Source: Hyphococcus sp. (GTDB lineage: Bacteria; Pseudomonadota; Alphaproteobacteria; Caulobacterales; Parvularculaceae). From it: a stretch of 22,784 bases of DNA. The position numbers and the translations under genes were made by a program. Position 1 is the stretch's first letter. Every line of letters begins with the position of its first letter. The notes under the pieces are model-generated. The model worked only from the letters and a program-made list of their open reading frames with translations, was not told the DNA's origin and did not search any database. The DNA lies in contig BQJG01000051.1 in assembly GCA_021604585.1 (NCBI GenBank), forward strand, positions 1-22,784. The letters run 5' to 3'. This document shows, in pieces, positions 14,362 through 21,441 of this stretch.

Positions 14362-15324
14362 TTAGCGGTTGTTATGATAGGTCAATTCGAGGAAGACGTC
14401 TTCGAGGTCGGCCTCGACCGTCGACAGATCCTTGACCGCGACGCCCGCATCCATGAGCCGCCCGAGAATTTCCGCGACCTGCGATTTGCTCGGCTGATAA
14501 GAGATCGCCAGCCGTCCGTCGGGCTTCATGTCCACATCAAAAGGTCCGAGATCGGGTTTGACGGAAAGCTCGTCGCCGGGCGTCACCATCAACGTCTTGC
14601 GATCAAGCGAGGAGATGAGTTTCTCTGTCGGCTCACAAGCAACGACCTCGCCATTATGGATGATGGCGATTTCCTCGCACAATTCCTGCGCCTCTTCGAG
14701 ATAGTGCGTGGTCAGAACAATCGTCACGCCAAGCTCGTGCAGCTTTAAGACATAGTCCCAAAGCTGCTTGCGCAACTCGATGTCAACGCCGGCGGTCGGC
14801 TCGTCGAGAATCAAGATCGGCGGCGAATGCACCATCGCCTTCGCCACCAGCAGGCGACGCTTCATGCCGCCCGACAACATTCTGACATAGGCGCCAGCTT
14901 TATCGCCGAGACCGAGCGCTTCGAGAATTTCCATGGAGCGGCGTTGCGATTTCGGCACGCCATAGAGTCCGGCTTGAATCTCCAACGCTTCTTTCGGCGT
15001 GAAGAACACATCCATGTTGATTTCCTGCGGCACGATGCCAAGCGATGCGCGCGCCTGTCGCGGGTTCCGGTCTATGTCAAAACCCCAGACGGAAATATCA
15101 CCGGCCGATTTGCCCACCAGCCCGGCGAGAATGTTGATGAAGGTCGACTTGCCCGCGCCGTTTGGCCCCAACAGGCCAAAAATAGACCCTCGCTTGACCA
15201 TGATGTCGACGCCCTTGAGCGCTTCCTTGGCCGGCGCCTTCTTCGTCGCCGCATAGGTCTTGCGCACGCCGCGGGCGGCGATAGCGTAGTCAGCGTTTGC
15301 GTTGAAATCCATGAATCGAAACAT
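14362..15324 (-). CDS. ABC transporter ATP-binding protein (ABC-2/YadG-like), no adjacent permease
   Basis: This is a 320-residue ATPase subunit. Walker A is GPNGAGKST (53-61), the Q-loop is VPQE (98-101), the ABC signature is LSGGM (150-154), Walker B is LILDEP (171-176), and the switch His is at 207 in TTHYLEEA. Overall it resembles ATPases of ABC-2-type exporters such as YadG. A C-terminal regulatory extension (about 230-320) is typical of this group. Such subunits work with a membrane permease at the inner membrane, usually encoded next door, but neither flanking gene is a permease. The start may be ATG 15324 or in-frame ATG 15312. The VWA gene follows on the same strand after 94 bases. 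Confidence 0.9.
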   Translation of the reverse strand: MFRFMDFNANADYAIAARGVRKTYAATKKAPAKEALKGVDIMVKRGSIFGLLGPNGAGKSTFINILAGLVGKSAGDISVWGFDIDRNPRQARASLGIVPQEINMDVFFTPKEALEIQAGLYGVPKSQRRSMEILEALGLGDKAGAYVRMLSGGMKRRLLVAKAMVHSPPILILDEPTAGVDIELRKQLWDYVLKLHELGVTIVLTTHYLEEAQELCEEIAIIHNGEVVACEPTEKLISSLDRKTLMVTPGDELSVKPDLGPFDVDMKPDGRLAISYQPSKSQVAEILGRLMDAGVAVKDLSTVEADLEDVFLELTYHNNR

Positions 15325-15406
15325 CCATCCGGCCGGGGCGCCCGCTTATCGCGCCGCAGGCATACAGGGTCAACAGCGCCCGTCAGCGCGGGAGGAGCAC
15401 ATTCGC

Positions 15407-15428
15407 GCGAGTTGGCGCACGAACTCGC
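15407..15428. repeat. Inverted repeat between divergent ABC ATPase and zf-CHCC genes
   Basis: GCGAGTT (15407-15413) and AACTCGC (15422-15428) are perfect 7-base arms around an 8-base spacer. The site lies midway between the two divergent starts (15324 and 15507), about 80 bases from each. The geometry suits a dimeric repressor operator, but a chance palindrome cannot be excluded. The rest of the 182-base gap shows only a weak TTGACG box at 15442-15447 with no good -10 partner. Confidence 0.3.
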
Positions 15429-15506
15429 ATCTGGCAAAGGCTTGACGAAACACGCCCCGGGCGGCAAGTCAGAACACTGCACACTCACTCGAAAAGAATC
15501 ACGATC

Positions 15507-15695
15507 ATGAGCGAATCGCTAAACACCGCCACGCCCGATCCGGAAGTCATTTACACCGATAAACGCCGCGTCTCTTGCGATGGCGGCGGCGTGCTCGGCC
15601 ATCCGGTGGTGTGGTATTCGCTCGACGATGGCGAAGCGGAGTGCGGCTATTGCGATCGCAAGTTTATCTATAAAGGCGACGGCTCGAGTCACTAA
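15507..15695 (+). CDS. zf-CHCC domain protein (NDUFS6-like)
   Basis: This is a 62-residue protein with the CHCC zinc-finger pattern Cys24, His32, Cys46, Cys49, seen in VSCDGGGVLGHPVVW and AECGYCDRKF. This matches the short alphaproteobacterial relatives of mitochondrial complex I accessory subunit NDUFS6, where the CDGGGGxLGHP motif is diagnostic. By homology it may bind Zn and assist NADH dehydrogenase assembly; no nuo genes are in this window. The ATG at 15507 follows only a weak AAGAA purine run. It converges with the GFA gene, 13 bases apart. Confidence 0.88.
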   Translation: MSESLNTATPDPEVIYTDKRRVSCDGGGVLGHPVVWYSLDDGEAECGYCDRKFIYKGDGSSH

Positions 15696-15708
15696 ACCCC
15701 GACCGGCG

Positions 15709-16137
15709 CTATTCAGACATCGTTTCGCCGTCGCCGCCCATATCCTTTGGCATTTTCCAGAACTTCGGCAGGCCGTCCTTCAGATCGATCATGCGTTCGC
15801 CGTAAAAAATGTGAAACGCAGGCTTGAAGTCAAAGCCGTCAATGGCTGACGCCAGCACATCGAAAACGCCGAGCGAGGGATGTTCGATCAGCACCGCCCC
15901 GCCGCATTTCTTGCAGGATTTACGGTGACTCTTGTCGGTGCGTTTGTATGTGATGACGTCGTTTTTGCCTTTGGTGTAACGCACTTGCGCATTCGGCCAG
16001 ATCGTTGCGGCATGCACTGGCGCGCCGAGCCAATCACGGCAATCCGTACAATGACAATAACACTGAAGAACAGACTCGCCGCTAAGCTCCGCTTCAACGG
16101 CGCCACAGGCGCAATGCGCTTTTCGTTTTCCCGTCAT
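15709..16137 (-). CDS. GFA family protein (glutathione-dependent formaldehyde-activating enzyme-like)
   Basis: This is a 142-residue zinc protein. The family cysteines are visible as CAC (Cys9, Cys11), CHCTDC (Cys28, Cys30, Cys33) and a CKKC pair in SHRKSCKKCGGAVL, matching the CENP-V/GFA fold with its structural and catalytic zinc sites. Members were named for glutathione-dependent formaldehyde chemistry, but most are uncharacterised and act on unknown glutathione adducts. The ATG has GGAGAG six bases upstream. The ABC permease gene lies 105 bases upstream on the same strand. That gap holds no clear terminator, only a short palindrome at the permease stop (16240-16250). Confidence 0.9.
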   Translation of the reverse strand: MTGKRKAHCACGAVEAELSGESVLQCYCHCTDCRDWLGAPVHAATIWPNAQVRYTKGKNDVITYKRTDKSHRKSCKKCGGAVLIEHPSLGVFDVLASAIDGFDFKPAFHIFYGERMIDLKDGLPKFWKMPKDMGGDGETMSE

Positions 16138-16242
16138 GGGTCTCTCCGCTTAATAAGAGCCTCAGCTTAGCACAGAAAAAACCAATGGCGCGACCTAAAA
16201 CATGACCGAATGCACTTCTGGCATTGATGCGCCGTGAGTGAG

Positions 16243-17763
16243 TTAAACTCCATCCTTCTTCGCCAGCCGCCACACTTCGCGGGCTTTTGGCGGCGAGGAC
16301 TGCAGGATGGCGTTGCGGAATATCCGGCCCATAAACCGCACCAGCACAATCGCAAAGGCGATCATCAAGGCCGTGGCGCCGATAATCTCCCAGACCGGCG
16401 GGTCGGACGCTGCGCGCATCATGACCGCATAGGGCGTGTAGATCGGAATCCAGGTGAGCAGCGAGGCTATGAACCCGTTCGGGTTTTGAAAAACCATGAT
16501 CATAAACGGCAGCGGCGCGAAGACAATGATCATCACCGGACCCATATAGGACTGCGCGTCCTGCAGCGAATTCGACACAGCCCCAATCGCTAAAAAGATC
16601 ATCGCAAAAATCACATAGGCGGCAAAGAAATAGAATAGATAGATCAGCAGCAGCGGCGAGGAGAACAACGCGCTCATGACCGGGCCGGCGATATCCTGCC
16701 CGCCTGATGCGAGAGTCGCCGAGCCCGCAATACCGCCAACTAGAAAGATTGCGGGCATGGTCAGCCCCACCGCGCCAATGCCGATCAGCTTGCCCATCAT
16801 CAGCTGTCCCGCCGTCACCGAAGACAGCAATATCTCAACGATCTTGTTGGAGCGTTCTTCAATGGTGTTGGTGAGCAGCAAATTGCCGACGCCGAAAATG
16901 ATCACCAGCAACATATATGTCAGCGCCGCAGGCAACGCGGTTTCAATCCTGTCGGCGATGCCTAATTGCGCTTCATCAGGCGCGCGGTCGGGGCGGTAGG
17001 AGTCGAAGGGCGCGTCGATGGCCGCCACGCGGTCAAGTGATTCACGAGTGACGCCTAATTCCAACGCCGCCGCGCGCTTCAAGGCGGCGTCAAGCGCATC
17101 GCCGACAACATCCTCAAGCGCTACGTCCGTCAGGTTTCGGCTCCAATATTGCGCGGCGGGCGCTTCTTCACCGGCGCCGAAGCCTGCCGGGATCAACACC
17201 GCCGCAAATAATCGGGTCGCCTGCCCGTCCGCATTCTTCACCCCGCGCTCTTCCAGCAGGAACGGACGAAGGATCGCTTCGGCCTCTTCAATCGACGTTG
17301 CTGCGCCCAACGCTTCCGGCCCGGCGACCCGCTCAAACTGAACACGCGGCAAGGTGAAAGCAGGGACGCCAGGCCTCAACATGTCGCGAATAGCTGCTTG
17401 CGCCGTCCCAAAACCGCCAGCTGCTTCCAGCGCGCGATAGCGGGCGTCATTGATCCCGTCAGGCCTGAACGGTTCGGGTATATTTTCGACATCGCCCTCG
17501 ACGCTGGCATGCACATAGGCGTCCCATGCAGCCAGCGTATTCAAGCCATGGCGGCGCGCAATTTCGGCGTCGATTTCCGTGGCGTAGATTCCCGTCTGGT
17601 CGTAAACGACGAAGGCCCGAACAGGCTTGTTGCGATCAACAAGGCCCATCGCGGCGGTGATCGCCACAAGGCTCAGCGGAAACATCACCAGGAAGATCAG
17701 AAAGCCGCGCGAAAAGACATATTGCTTGTATTCTCGCCACGCGATGAGCAGCACCTGTTTCAT
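16243..17763 (-). CDS. ABC-2 type exporter permease (NatB-like)
   Basis: This is a 506-residue membrane protein. One N-terminal span (about 17-40, following MKQVLLIAWREYKQYVFSRG) leads into a large extracytoplasmic domain (about 45-280), then about five C-terminal spans. The first of these is LLVIIFGVGNLLLTNTIEERSNKIVEILLSS. The ERSNKIVEILLSS motif is characteristic of NatB/ABC-2 permeases, whose best-known member exports Na+. The substrate here is unknown. Its start codon overlaps the stop of the ATPase gene (ATGA, 17760-17763), implying translational coupling and complex formation. Confidence 0.9.
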   Translation of the reverse strand: MKQVLLIAWREYKQYVFSRGFLIFLVMFPLSLVAITAAMGLVDRNKPVRAFVVYDQTGIYATEIDAEIARRHGLNTLAAWDAYVHASVEGDVENIPEPFRPDGINDARYRALEAAGGFGTAQAAIRDMLRPGVPAFTLPRVQFERVAGPEALGAATSIEEAEAILRPFLLEERGVKNADGQATRLFAAVLIPAGFGAGEEAPAAQYWSRNLTDVALEDVVGDALDAALKRAAALELGVTRESLDRVAAIDAPFDSYRPDRAPDEAQLGIADRIETALPAALTYMLLVIIFGVGNLLLTNTIEERSNKIVEILLSSVTAGQLMMGKLIGIGAVGLTMPAIFLVGGIAGSATLASGGQDIAGPVMSALFSSPLLLIYLFYFFAAYVIFAMIFLAIGAVSNSLQDAQSYMGPVMIIVFAPLPFMIMVFQNPNGFIASLLTWIPIYTPYAVMMRAASDPPVWEIIGATALMIAFAIVLVRFMGRIFRNAILQSSPPKAREVWRLAKKDGV

Positions 17764-18728
17764 TCGGCCGCCTCCACTATATGCGCTGGCGCCGTGGAGT
17801 CATCGCCCGCAAGCGAAACGAAAATATCGTGCAAGGTGGCGCCGGCCTGTTCGAATTTTGTCACCATCAGCCCCGCGCCCACCACCTGCCGCAGAAAGTC
17901 CTGCGGGTTGGCGCCGTCAGCCAGTTCGATTTCATACTCGCATTCCTCACCGCAATCGCGCTCATGCCGCACCGAGACGACGCCGGCAAGCGCCTCGAAT
18001 GCAGATGCGGGGGCCGATGACCTGAGATGCAGGCGCTGACCAAAAGCGGCGCGCGCTTCCGCCAGCGTTCCCTGAAACCGGTTGCGGCCCTGGGCCAAGA
18101 TCAGAAAACGATCGCATAACCGTTCCGCATGCTGCATCACATGGGTCGAAAAGATGATCGTTCGGCCATTGGCGCGCTGGTCAGCGATCAGCGCCTCCAG
18201 CGTCTGCTGATTAATCGGATCAAGGCCGGAGAACGGCTCATCGAGAATCAGCAATTCAGGCTCATGAGCAATGGTTGCAAGCAGCTGAACCTTTTGCGCC
18301 ATGCCCTTTGACAGCGCCTCGTTTTTGGAGCGCGCGAATTTTCCGAGTCCGAACTGTTCGAGCAGCGCATTGGCTTTCTTTTTCGCCGCGCCGCTGGAGA
18401 GTCCTCGAAGCTGCGCGAAATAGGCAATCGAATCGGCAGCTTTCATCTTGCGGTAAAGGCCGCGCTCTTCCGGGAGGTAGCCAATGCGCCGGCGCACGGA
18501 AATCGCCGATGACGCGCCGAGAATAGAAATTCGCCCGTCGCTTGGCTGCACTATATCGAGCAGCATGCGAAGCGTTGTGGTTTTGCCTGCGCCATTGGGG
18601 CCGAGAAATCCGTAAATCTCGCCCTGCTTCACAGCAAACGACAGATCATCCACCGCCGTGAAGGCGCCGTACCGTTTGGTGACATGTTCGAGGCGAACAG
18701 GATTTGACTGAACGGCGTTTTCCAACAT
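17760..18728 (-). CDS. ABC exporter ATP-binding protein (NatA-like)
   Basis: This is a 322-residue ATPase. Walker A is GPNGAGKTT (43-51), GYLPEERGLY (83-92) lies around the Q-loop and is typical of NatA-type subunits, the signature is LSKGM (139-143), Walker B is LLILDEP (159-165), and the switch His is His196 in STHVMQHAE. The LSKGM form and the PEERGLY segment fit the NatA group. It is the cytoplasmic motor for the overlapping permease gene. The ATG at 18728 has no strong ribosome binding site. gloA lies 75 bases upstream on the same strand, possibly separated by a weak terminator. Confidence 0.92.
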   Translation of the reverse strand: MLENAVQSNPVRLEHVTKRYGAFTAVDDLSFAVKQGEIYGFLGPNGAGKTTTLRMLLDIVQPSDGRISILGASSAISVRRRIGYLPEERGLYRKMKAADSIAYFAQLRGLSSGAAKKKANALLEQFGLGKFARSKNEALSKGMAQKVQLLATIAHEPELLILDEPFSGLDPINQQTLEALIADQRANGRTIIFSTHVMQHAERLCDRFLILAQGRNRFQGTLAEARAAFGQRLHLRSSAPASAFEALAGVVSVRHERDCGEECEYEIELADGANPQDFLRQVVGAGLMVTKFEQAGATLHDIFVSLAGDDSTAPAHIVEAAE

Positions 18729-18787
18729 GAATTGCTTTCAATTGTAGCGGCGATGCGGCGCCTCATTTGCGCGCCGGCGCCTTAAAG

Positions 18788-18817
18788 AAAAACTAAGCCG
18801 GCGTCACCAGGAGCCGG
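18788..18817 (-). terminator. Weak intrinsic terminator at the end of gloA
   Basis: On the minus strand CCGGC (18813-18817), a 10-base loop and GCCGG (18798-18802) form a 5-bp stem spanning the gloA stop codon. It is followed by CTTAGTTTTTC with five consecutive T. The stem is short, so termination would be partial and some read-through into the ABC genes is possible. Confidence 0.35.
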
Positions 18818-19244
18818 TATTCGCCATGCTCGACCACGGCTCTGCGGGAGGGAGGTTGTCGCCCATTTGCAGAAGCTCAACCGAGACGCCGTCCGGCGAC
18901 CGAATAAACGCCATGTGGCCGTCACGCGGCGGGCGATTAATGGTGACGCCCGCATCCATCAGCGACTGGCAAAGGCCGTAAATATCGTCAACCTGAAAAG
19001 CGAGATGGCCGAAATTCCGGCCGCCTTCATAATCTTCCGTATCCCAATTATAAGTCAGCTCGAGCAGCGGCGCCTTTTCTTCTTTGGCGCGCGCCACATC
19101 TTCCGGCGCGGCGAGAAAAATCAGGGTGAAGCGCCCCTTTTCGCTTTCATAGCGGCGCACTTCGACAAGCCCGAGTTTTGCGCAGTAAAAATCGAGCGAT
19201 GCGTCGAGGTCTTTCACCCTCACCATGGTGTGCAGATAACGCAA
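18804..19244 (-). CDS. gloA: Lactoylglutathione lyase (glyoxalase I)
   Basis: This 146-residue cytosolic metalloenzyme converts the glutathione-methylglyoxal hemithioacetal to S-lactoylglutathione. The four metal ligands are placed as in E. coli GloA: His5 (LHTMVRV), Glu62 (LLELTYNW), His80 (NFGHLAF) and Glu123 (SVELLQ). ELTYNW and SPDGVSVELLQ are family signatures, and the compact length fits the Ni-dependent bacterial class. The start is TTG at 19244 with GGAGA six bases upstream. An ATG at residue 7 would remove the ligand His5, so the TTG start is well supported. The membrane protein gene ends 12 bases upstream; the two are probably cotranscribed. Confidence 0.95.
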   Translation of the reverse strand: MRYLHTMVRVKDLDASLDFYCAKLGLVEVRRYESEKGRFTLIFLAAPEDVARAKEEKAPLLELTYNWDTEDYEGGRNFGHLAFQVDDIYGLCQSLMDAGVTINRPPRDGHMAFIRSPDGVSVELLQMGDNLPPAEPWSSMANTGSW

Positions 19245-19256
19245 AACCTTTCTCCT

Positions 19257-19799
19257 TCAAGTTCTTGAGCGAATGATTTCATCGCGTAACAAGCCGGGGC
19301 GGCGCGCGTGAAACCGGCGTGTGAAAAGCCAGACAATCACCAGCCAGACGGCGATGATGCCGAAAAAATAATAAAAGCCCGCAAAAGATTCCGCGATCTG
19401 AAGCTGGCACGTCGTATCGCATTGCCAAGACTCCGTTGCTTTCGAGCCGCCCAGTTTTACATAGCGGACGATCTCGACAGGTTCCGGCAGAAAGCCGACC
19501 TTTTCCGCCGCCCACGCACCCACATTCAACAGGCCGAGCGTTAGCGGCATGGTCACAAAGAAAGTCGCAATCGCGACAAGCGCATAGCCGGGAAAACGCG
19601 GCGTGTGGATGCGCGCATAGATTTTATGAAAGTGCTCTTCACTGACGCCTTCTAAAAATTCCGGCTCATGCTTTTGCATGAACGCCCACTCATAAGCAGC
19701 GCCTTCGGCGACTTCCCCGCCGATCTTCTTCAGCCAGAGCCAGTAAAGACCGGCCGCAAGCGCCAGCAGCGCAAAAACAACAATGAAGAAGTTGAGCAT
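19257..19799 (-). CDS. Uncharacterised three-span membrane protein
   Basis: I do not recognise a named family for this 180-residue protein. Hydrophobic spans lie at about 3-23, 72-97 and 140-160. A charged segment follows the first span (KKIGGEVAEG..YEWAFMQKHEPEFLEG) and the last 20 residues are Arg-rich, suggesting a cytoplasmic tail. Cys127 and Cys131 (WQCDTTCQLQ) sit in the loop between spans 2 and 3 and could form a disulfide if that loop is periplasmic. It lies between DUF2244 (37 bases upstream) and gloA (12 bases downstream), all leftward, so it is probably part of one transcript. The ATG at 19799 has GGACGG just upstream. Confidence 0.75.
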   Translation of the reverse strand: MLNFFIVVFALLALAAGLYWLWLKKIGGEVAEGAAYEWAFMQKHEPEFLEGVSEEHFHKIYARIHTPRFPGYALVAIATFFVTMPLTLGLLNVGAWAAEKVGFLPEPVEIVRYVKLGGSKATESWQCDTTCQLQIAESFAGFYYFFGIIAVWLVIVWLFTRRFHARRPGLLRDEIIRSRT

Positions 19800-19836
19800 T
19801 CCGTCCGATCCGGTTTGAGCGGGGAGACCCTTTAGC

Positions 19837-20397
19837 CTATCCGCGCGGTTTGCCCAAGCTTGCGCGCTGTATGGCGCTCGCGAGCGCCTCGGCGAAGCGG
19901 TCTCGTTCCTCCGGCGACAAAAACGCGCCTAAAATCAGCGTCCCGCCCTTGGAGGTGACGCGGACCTGGCTTTCATGGCCGACTGGCCGCTGGATTGAGA
20001 CTTTGGTCCAGAAGGGCTGGAGCCGCCAGCGGGTTTCATGGCCCGAAGGCAGCACGCGCGCGACCCACATGTCGTCCTCGCTGACTCGCACCCGCTCGCG
20101 CAGGCGGCCTTGACGGTAGCTCAAGCGAAAGGCGAGCCAAACGGCGAACACATCAAGACCGCAAAAGCCGATCACCGGCCAGGCGCCGAGGAGGTAAAAA
20201 TAAGTCCCAAAGAAAATATTGGAAATGATGACGATGCTCATCACCGCGACAAAGCCGGAATTGGGCAGCGAACGGTTGGGTGAGAGGATTGCGTCGAACA
20301 GAGCAGCGCCTCGAGAAAGGTCATCAAGCCCCGATGCGGCGGACGCCCGGCCTTTGGCGACGGGCGCTAATGTTTCAATATTGCGCAAACGGGGCAT
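19837..20397 (-). CDS. DUF2244 domain membrane protein
   Basis: This is a 186-residue protein. After a polar N-terminus it has the DUF2244 entry motif AILSPNRSLPNSGF (36-49), two membrane spans (about 48-67 and 71-91), and a soluble beta-rich tail with RVRVSEDDMWV, WRLQPFWTKV and GAFLSPEERDRFAEAL. The function of DUF2244 is unknown. In alphaproteobacteria it is frequently next to nth, as here, where the two are divergent across 106 bases. The ATG at 20397 has no clear ribosome binding site; the upstream sequence is TATATGTTTTCCCC. Confidence 0.85.
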   Translation of the reverse strand: MPRLRNIETLAPVAKGRASAASGLDDLSRGAALFDAILSPNRSLPNSGFVAVMSIVIISNIFFGTYFYLLGAWPVIGFCGLDVFAVWLAFRLSYRQGRLRERVRVSEDDMWVARVLPSGHETRWRLQPFWTKVSIQRPVGHESQVRVTSKGGTLILGAFLSPEERDRFAEALASAIQRASLGKPRG

Positions 20398-20464
20398 GGG
20401 GAAAACATATAGCCCCGCTTGCGCATCCGCAATTCACGTGACCGGGAACTTTACGAAACGAAAG

Positions 20465-20483
20465 CGCGCGTTATGGTCGCGCG
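20465..20483. repeat. Short GC hairpin just upstream of nth
   Basis: CGCGCG (20465-20470) and CGCGCG (20478-20483) can pair around a 7-base TTATGGT loop, 20 bases before the nth start codon. If it is within the transcript it could influence translation. The arms are simple CG alternation, so this may be incidental. Confidence 0.25.
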
Positions 20484-20503
20484 GGAATTTGAGCGAGAGT
20501 TTC

Positions 20504-21259
20504 ATGGCCAAGATGACTGGCAAGACGGCCCGCAGGATTTTTGAACGTCTCGCCGCTGTCGAAGCCGAACCACAGACAGAATTGCATTTCACTAACCCAT
20601 TTACACTGGTTGTCGCTGTGGCGCTGTCGGCGCAGGCGACTGATGTGGGCGTCAACAAGGCGACAAAGGAATTATTCAAACTCGCCGATACCCCGGTGAA
20701 AATGGCGGCGCTGGGCGAGGAGAAACTCGGGCGGTACATCAAAACCATCGGCCTGTGGCGCAACAAAGCAAAAAACGTCATCGCGCTTTCGCAGAAGCTC
20801 CTCGACGATTTCGGCGGCGAGGTGCCGCAGACCCGCGAAGAGCTGGAGACCTTGCCCGGCGTCGGCCGCAAGACCGCCAATGTCGTCATGAATGTCGCCT
20901 TCGGCCAGCCGACCATCGCTGTTGACACTCATATTTTCCGGGTCGGCAACCGCACCGGATTGGCGCCCGGCAAGACGCCGCTCGCTGTCGAACTCGGCCT
21001 GGAGAAAATCATCCCTGACGAGTTTCTACTGCACGCCCATCACTGGCTGATTCTGCATGGGCGCTATGTCTGCAAGGCGCGCAAGCCAGAATGCTGGCGC
21101 TGCGAGATTGCGGAGTGGTGCGGCTTTAAGGAAAAGGTCATGTCGCCAGATAAGGCGAAGCCAGCTGCGAAGAAGACCGTGAAGACGGCGAAAAAACCCG
21201 CGCCAAAAAAGAAGCTCGCAGCGAAACCGAAGCTGAGAACGCTGAAGAAAGCGGTTTAG
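20504..21259 (+). CDS. nth: Endonuclease III (DNA glycosylase/AP lyase) with basic C-terminal tail
   Basis: This is a 251-residue base-excision repair enzyme that removes oxidised pyrimidines and cleaves the abasic site. The helix-hairpin-helix is LPGVGRKTANVV (117-128) with catalytic Lys123, and catalytic Asp141 is in AVDTHIFRV. The four iron-sulfur cysteines are Cys190, 197, 200 and 206 (C-x6-C-x2-C-x5-C). These positions closely follow E. coli Nth (Lys120, Asp138). E. coli Nth is 211 residues; the extra length is a tail (about 211-251) rich in Lys, Ala and Pro, probably disordered and DNA-binding. The start is ATG 20504; in-frame upstream codons reach 20219 but run through the divergent DUF2244 gene. 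It is divergent from DUF2244, with pyrF downstream. Confidence 0.96.
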   Translation: MAKMTGKTARRIFERLAAVEAEPQTELHFTNPFTLVVAVALSAQATDVGVNKATKELFKLADTPVKMAALGEEKLGRYIKTIGLWRNKAKNVIALSQKLLDDFGGEVPQTREELETLPGVGRKTANVVMNVAFGQPTIAVDTHIFRVGNRTGLAPGKTPLAVELGLEKIIPDEFLLHAHHWLILHGRYVCKARKPECWRCEIAEWCGFKEKVMSPDKAKPAAKKTVKTAKKPAPKKKLAAKPKLRTLKKAV

Positions 21260-21267
21260 GCCTGAGC

Positions 21268-21408
21268 ACCCTCTCCCGCTGGCGGGAGAGGGTGGCGAGC
21301 GAAGCCGAAAGGCTGAACTTGCCGGGTGAGGGTGGGATGTTAAACCGGTAAGAACATTTGAGATAACCACCCTCACCCCCGGCCCCTCTCCCGCCAGCGG
21401 GAGAGGGG
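21268..21408. repeat. Pair of inverted REP-like palindromic elements between nth and pyrF
   Basis: Two copies of one element face each other. The left copy (21268-21335) has a hairpin CCCTCTCCCGC-TG-GCGGGAGAGGG, a middle segment containing AGCCGAAAGGCT (21303-21314, a stem with a GAAA tetraloop), and the end CCGGGTGAGGGTGG. The right copy (21367-21408), in reverse complement, has the same hairpin and end, but the approximately 29-base middle segment is missing. About 31 bases separate them. The CCCTCTCCCG..CGGGAGAGGG core followed by GGTGAGGGT is a dispersed non-coding repeat I recall from many GC-rich proteobacterial chromosomes. The hairpins have no T-tract, so this is not a standard terminator, though it may stabilise the nth transcript end. 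Confidence 0.75.
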
Positions 21409-21441
21409 AATTTGAGTTGCTGCACGCGGAAGGAATATCGA

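Noticed and set aside
16163..16172. TTAGCAC stretch resembling half of a CIRCE element
   Set aside because: No matching GAGTGCTAA half follows at the right distance, and the adjacent genes (GFA protein, ABC permease) are not chaperones.
20219..20503. N-terminal extension of nth by 95 residues
   Set aside because: It overlaps the well-supported DUF2244 gene on the other strand and shows no similarity to endonuclease III; the ATG at 20504 begins the family sequence.
21268..21408. CRISPR-like or tandem repeat array between nth and pyrF
   Set aside because: There are only two copies, in inverted orientation and each itself palindromic, so it fits a REP-like pair rather than an array.
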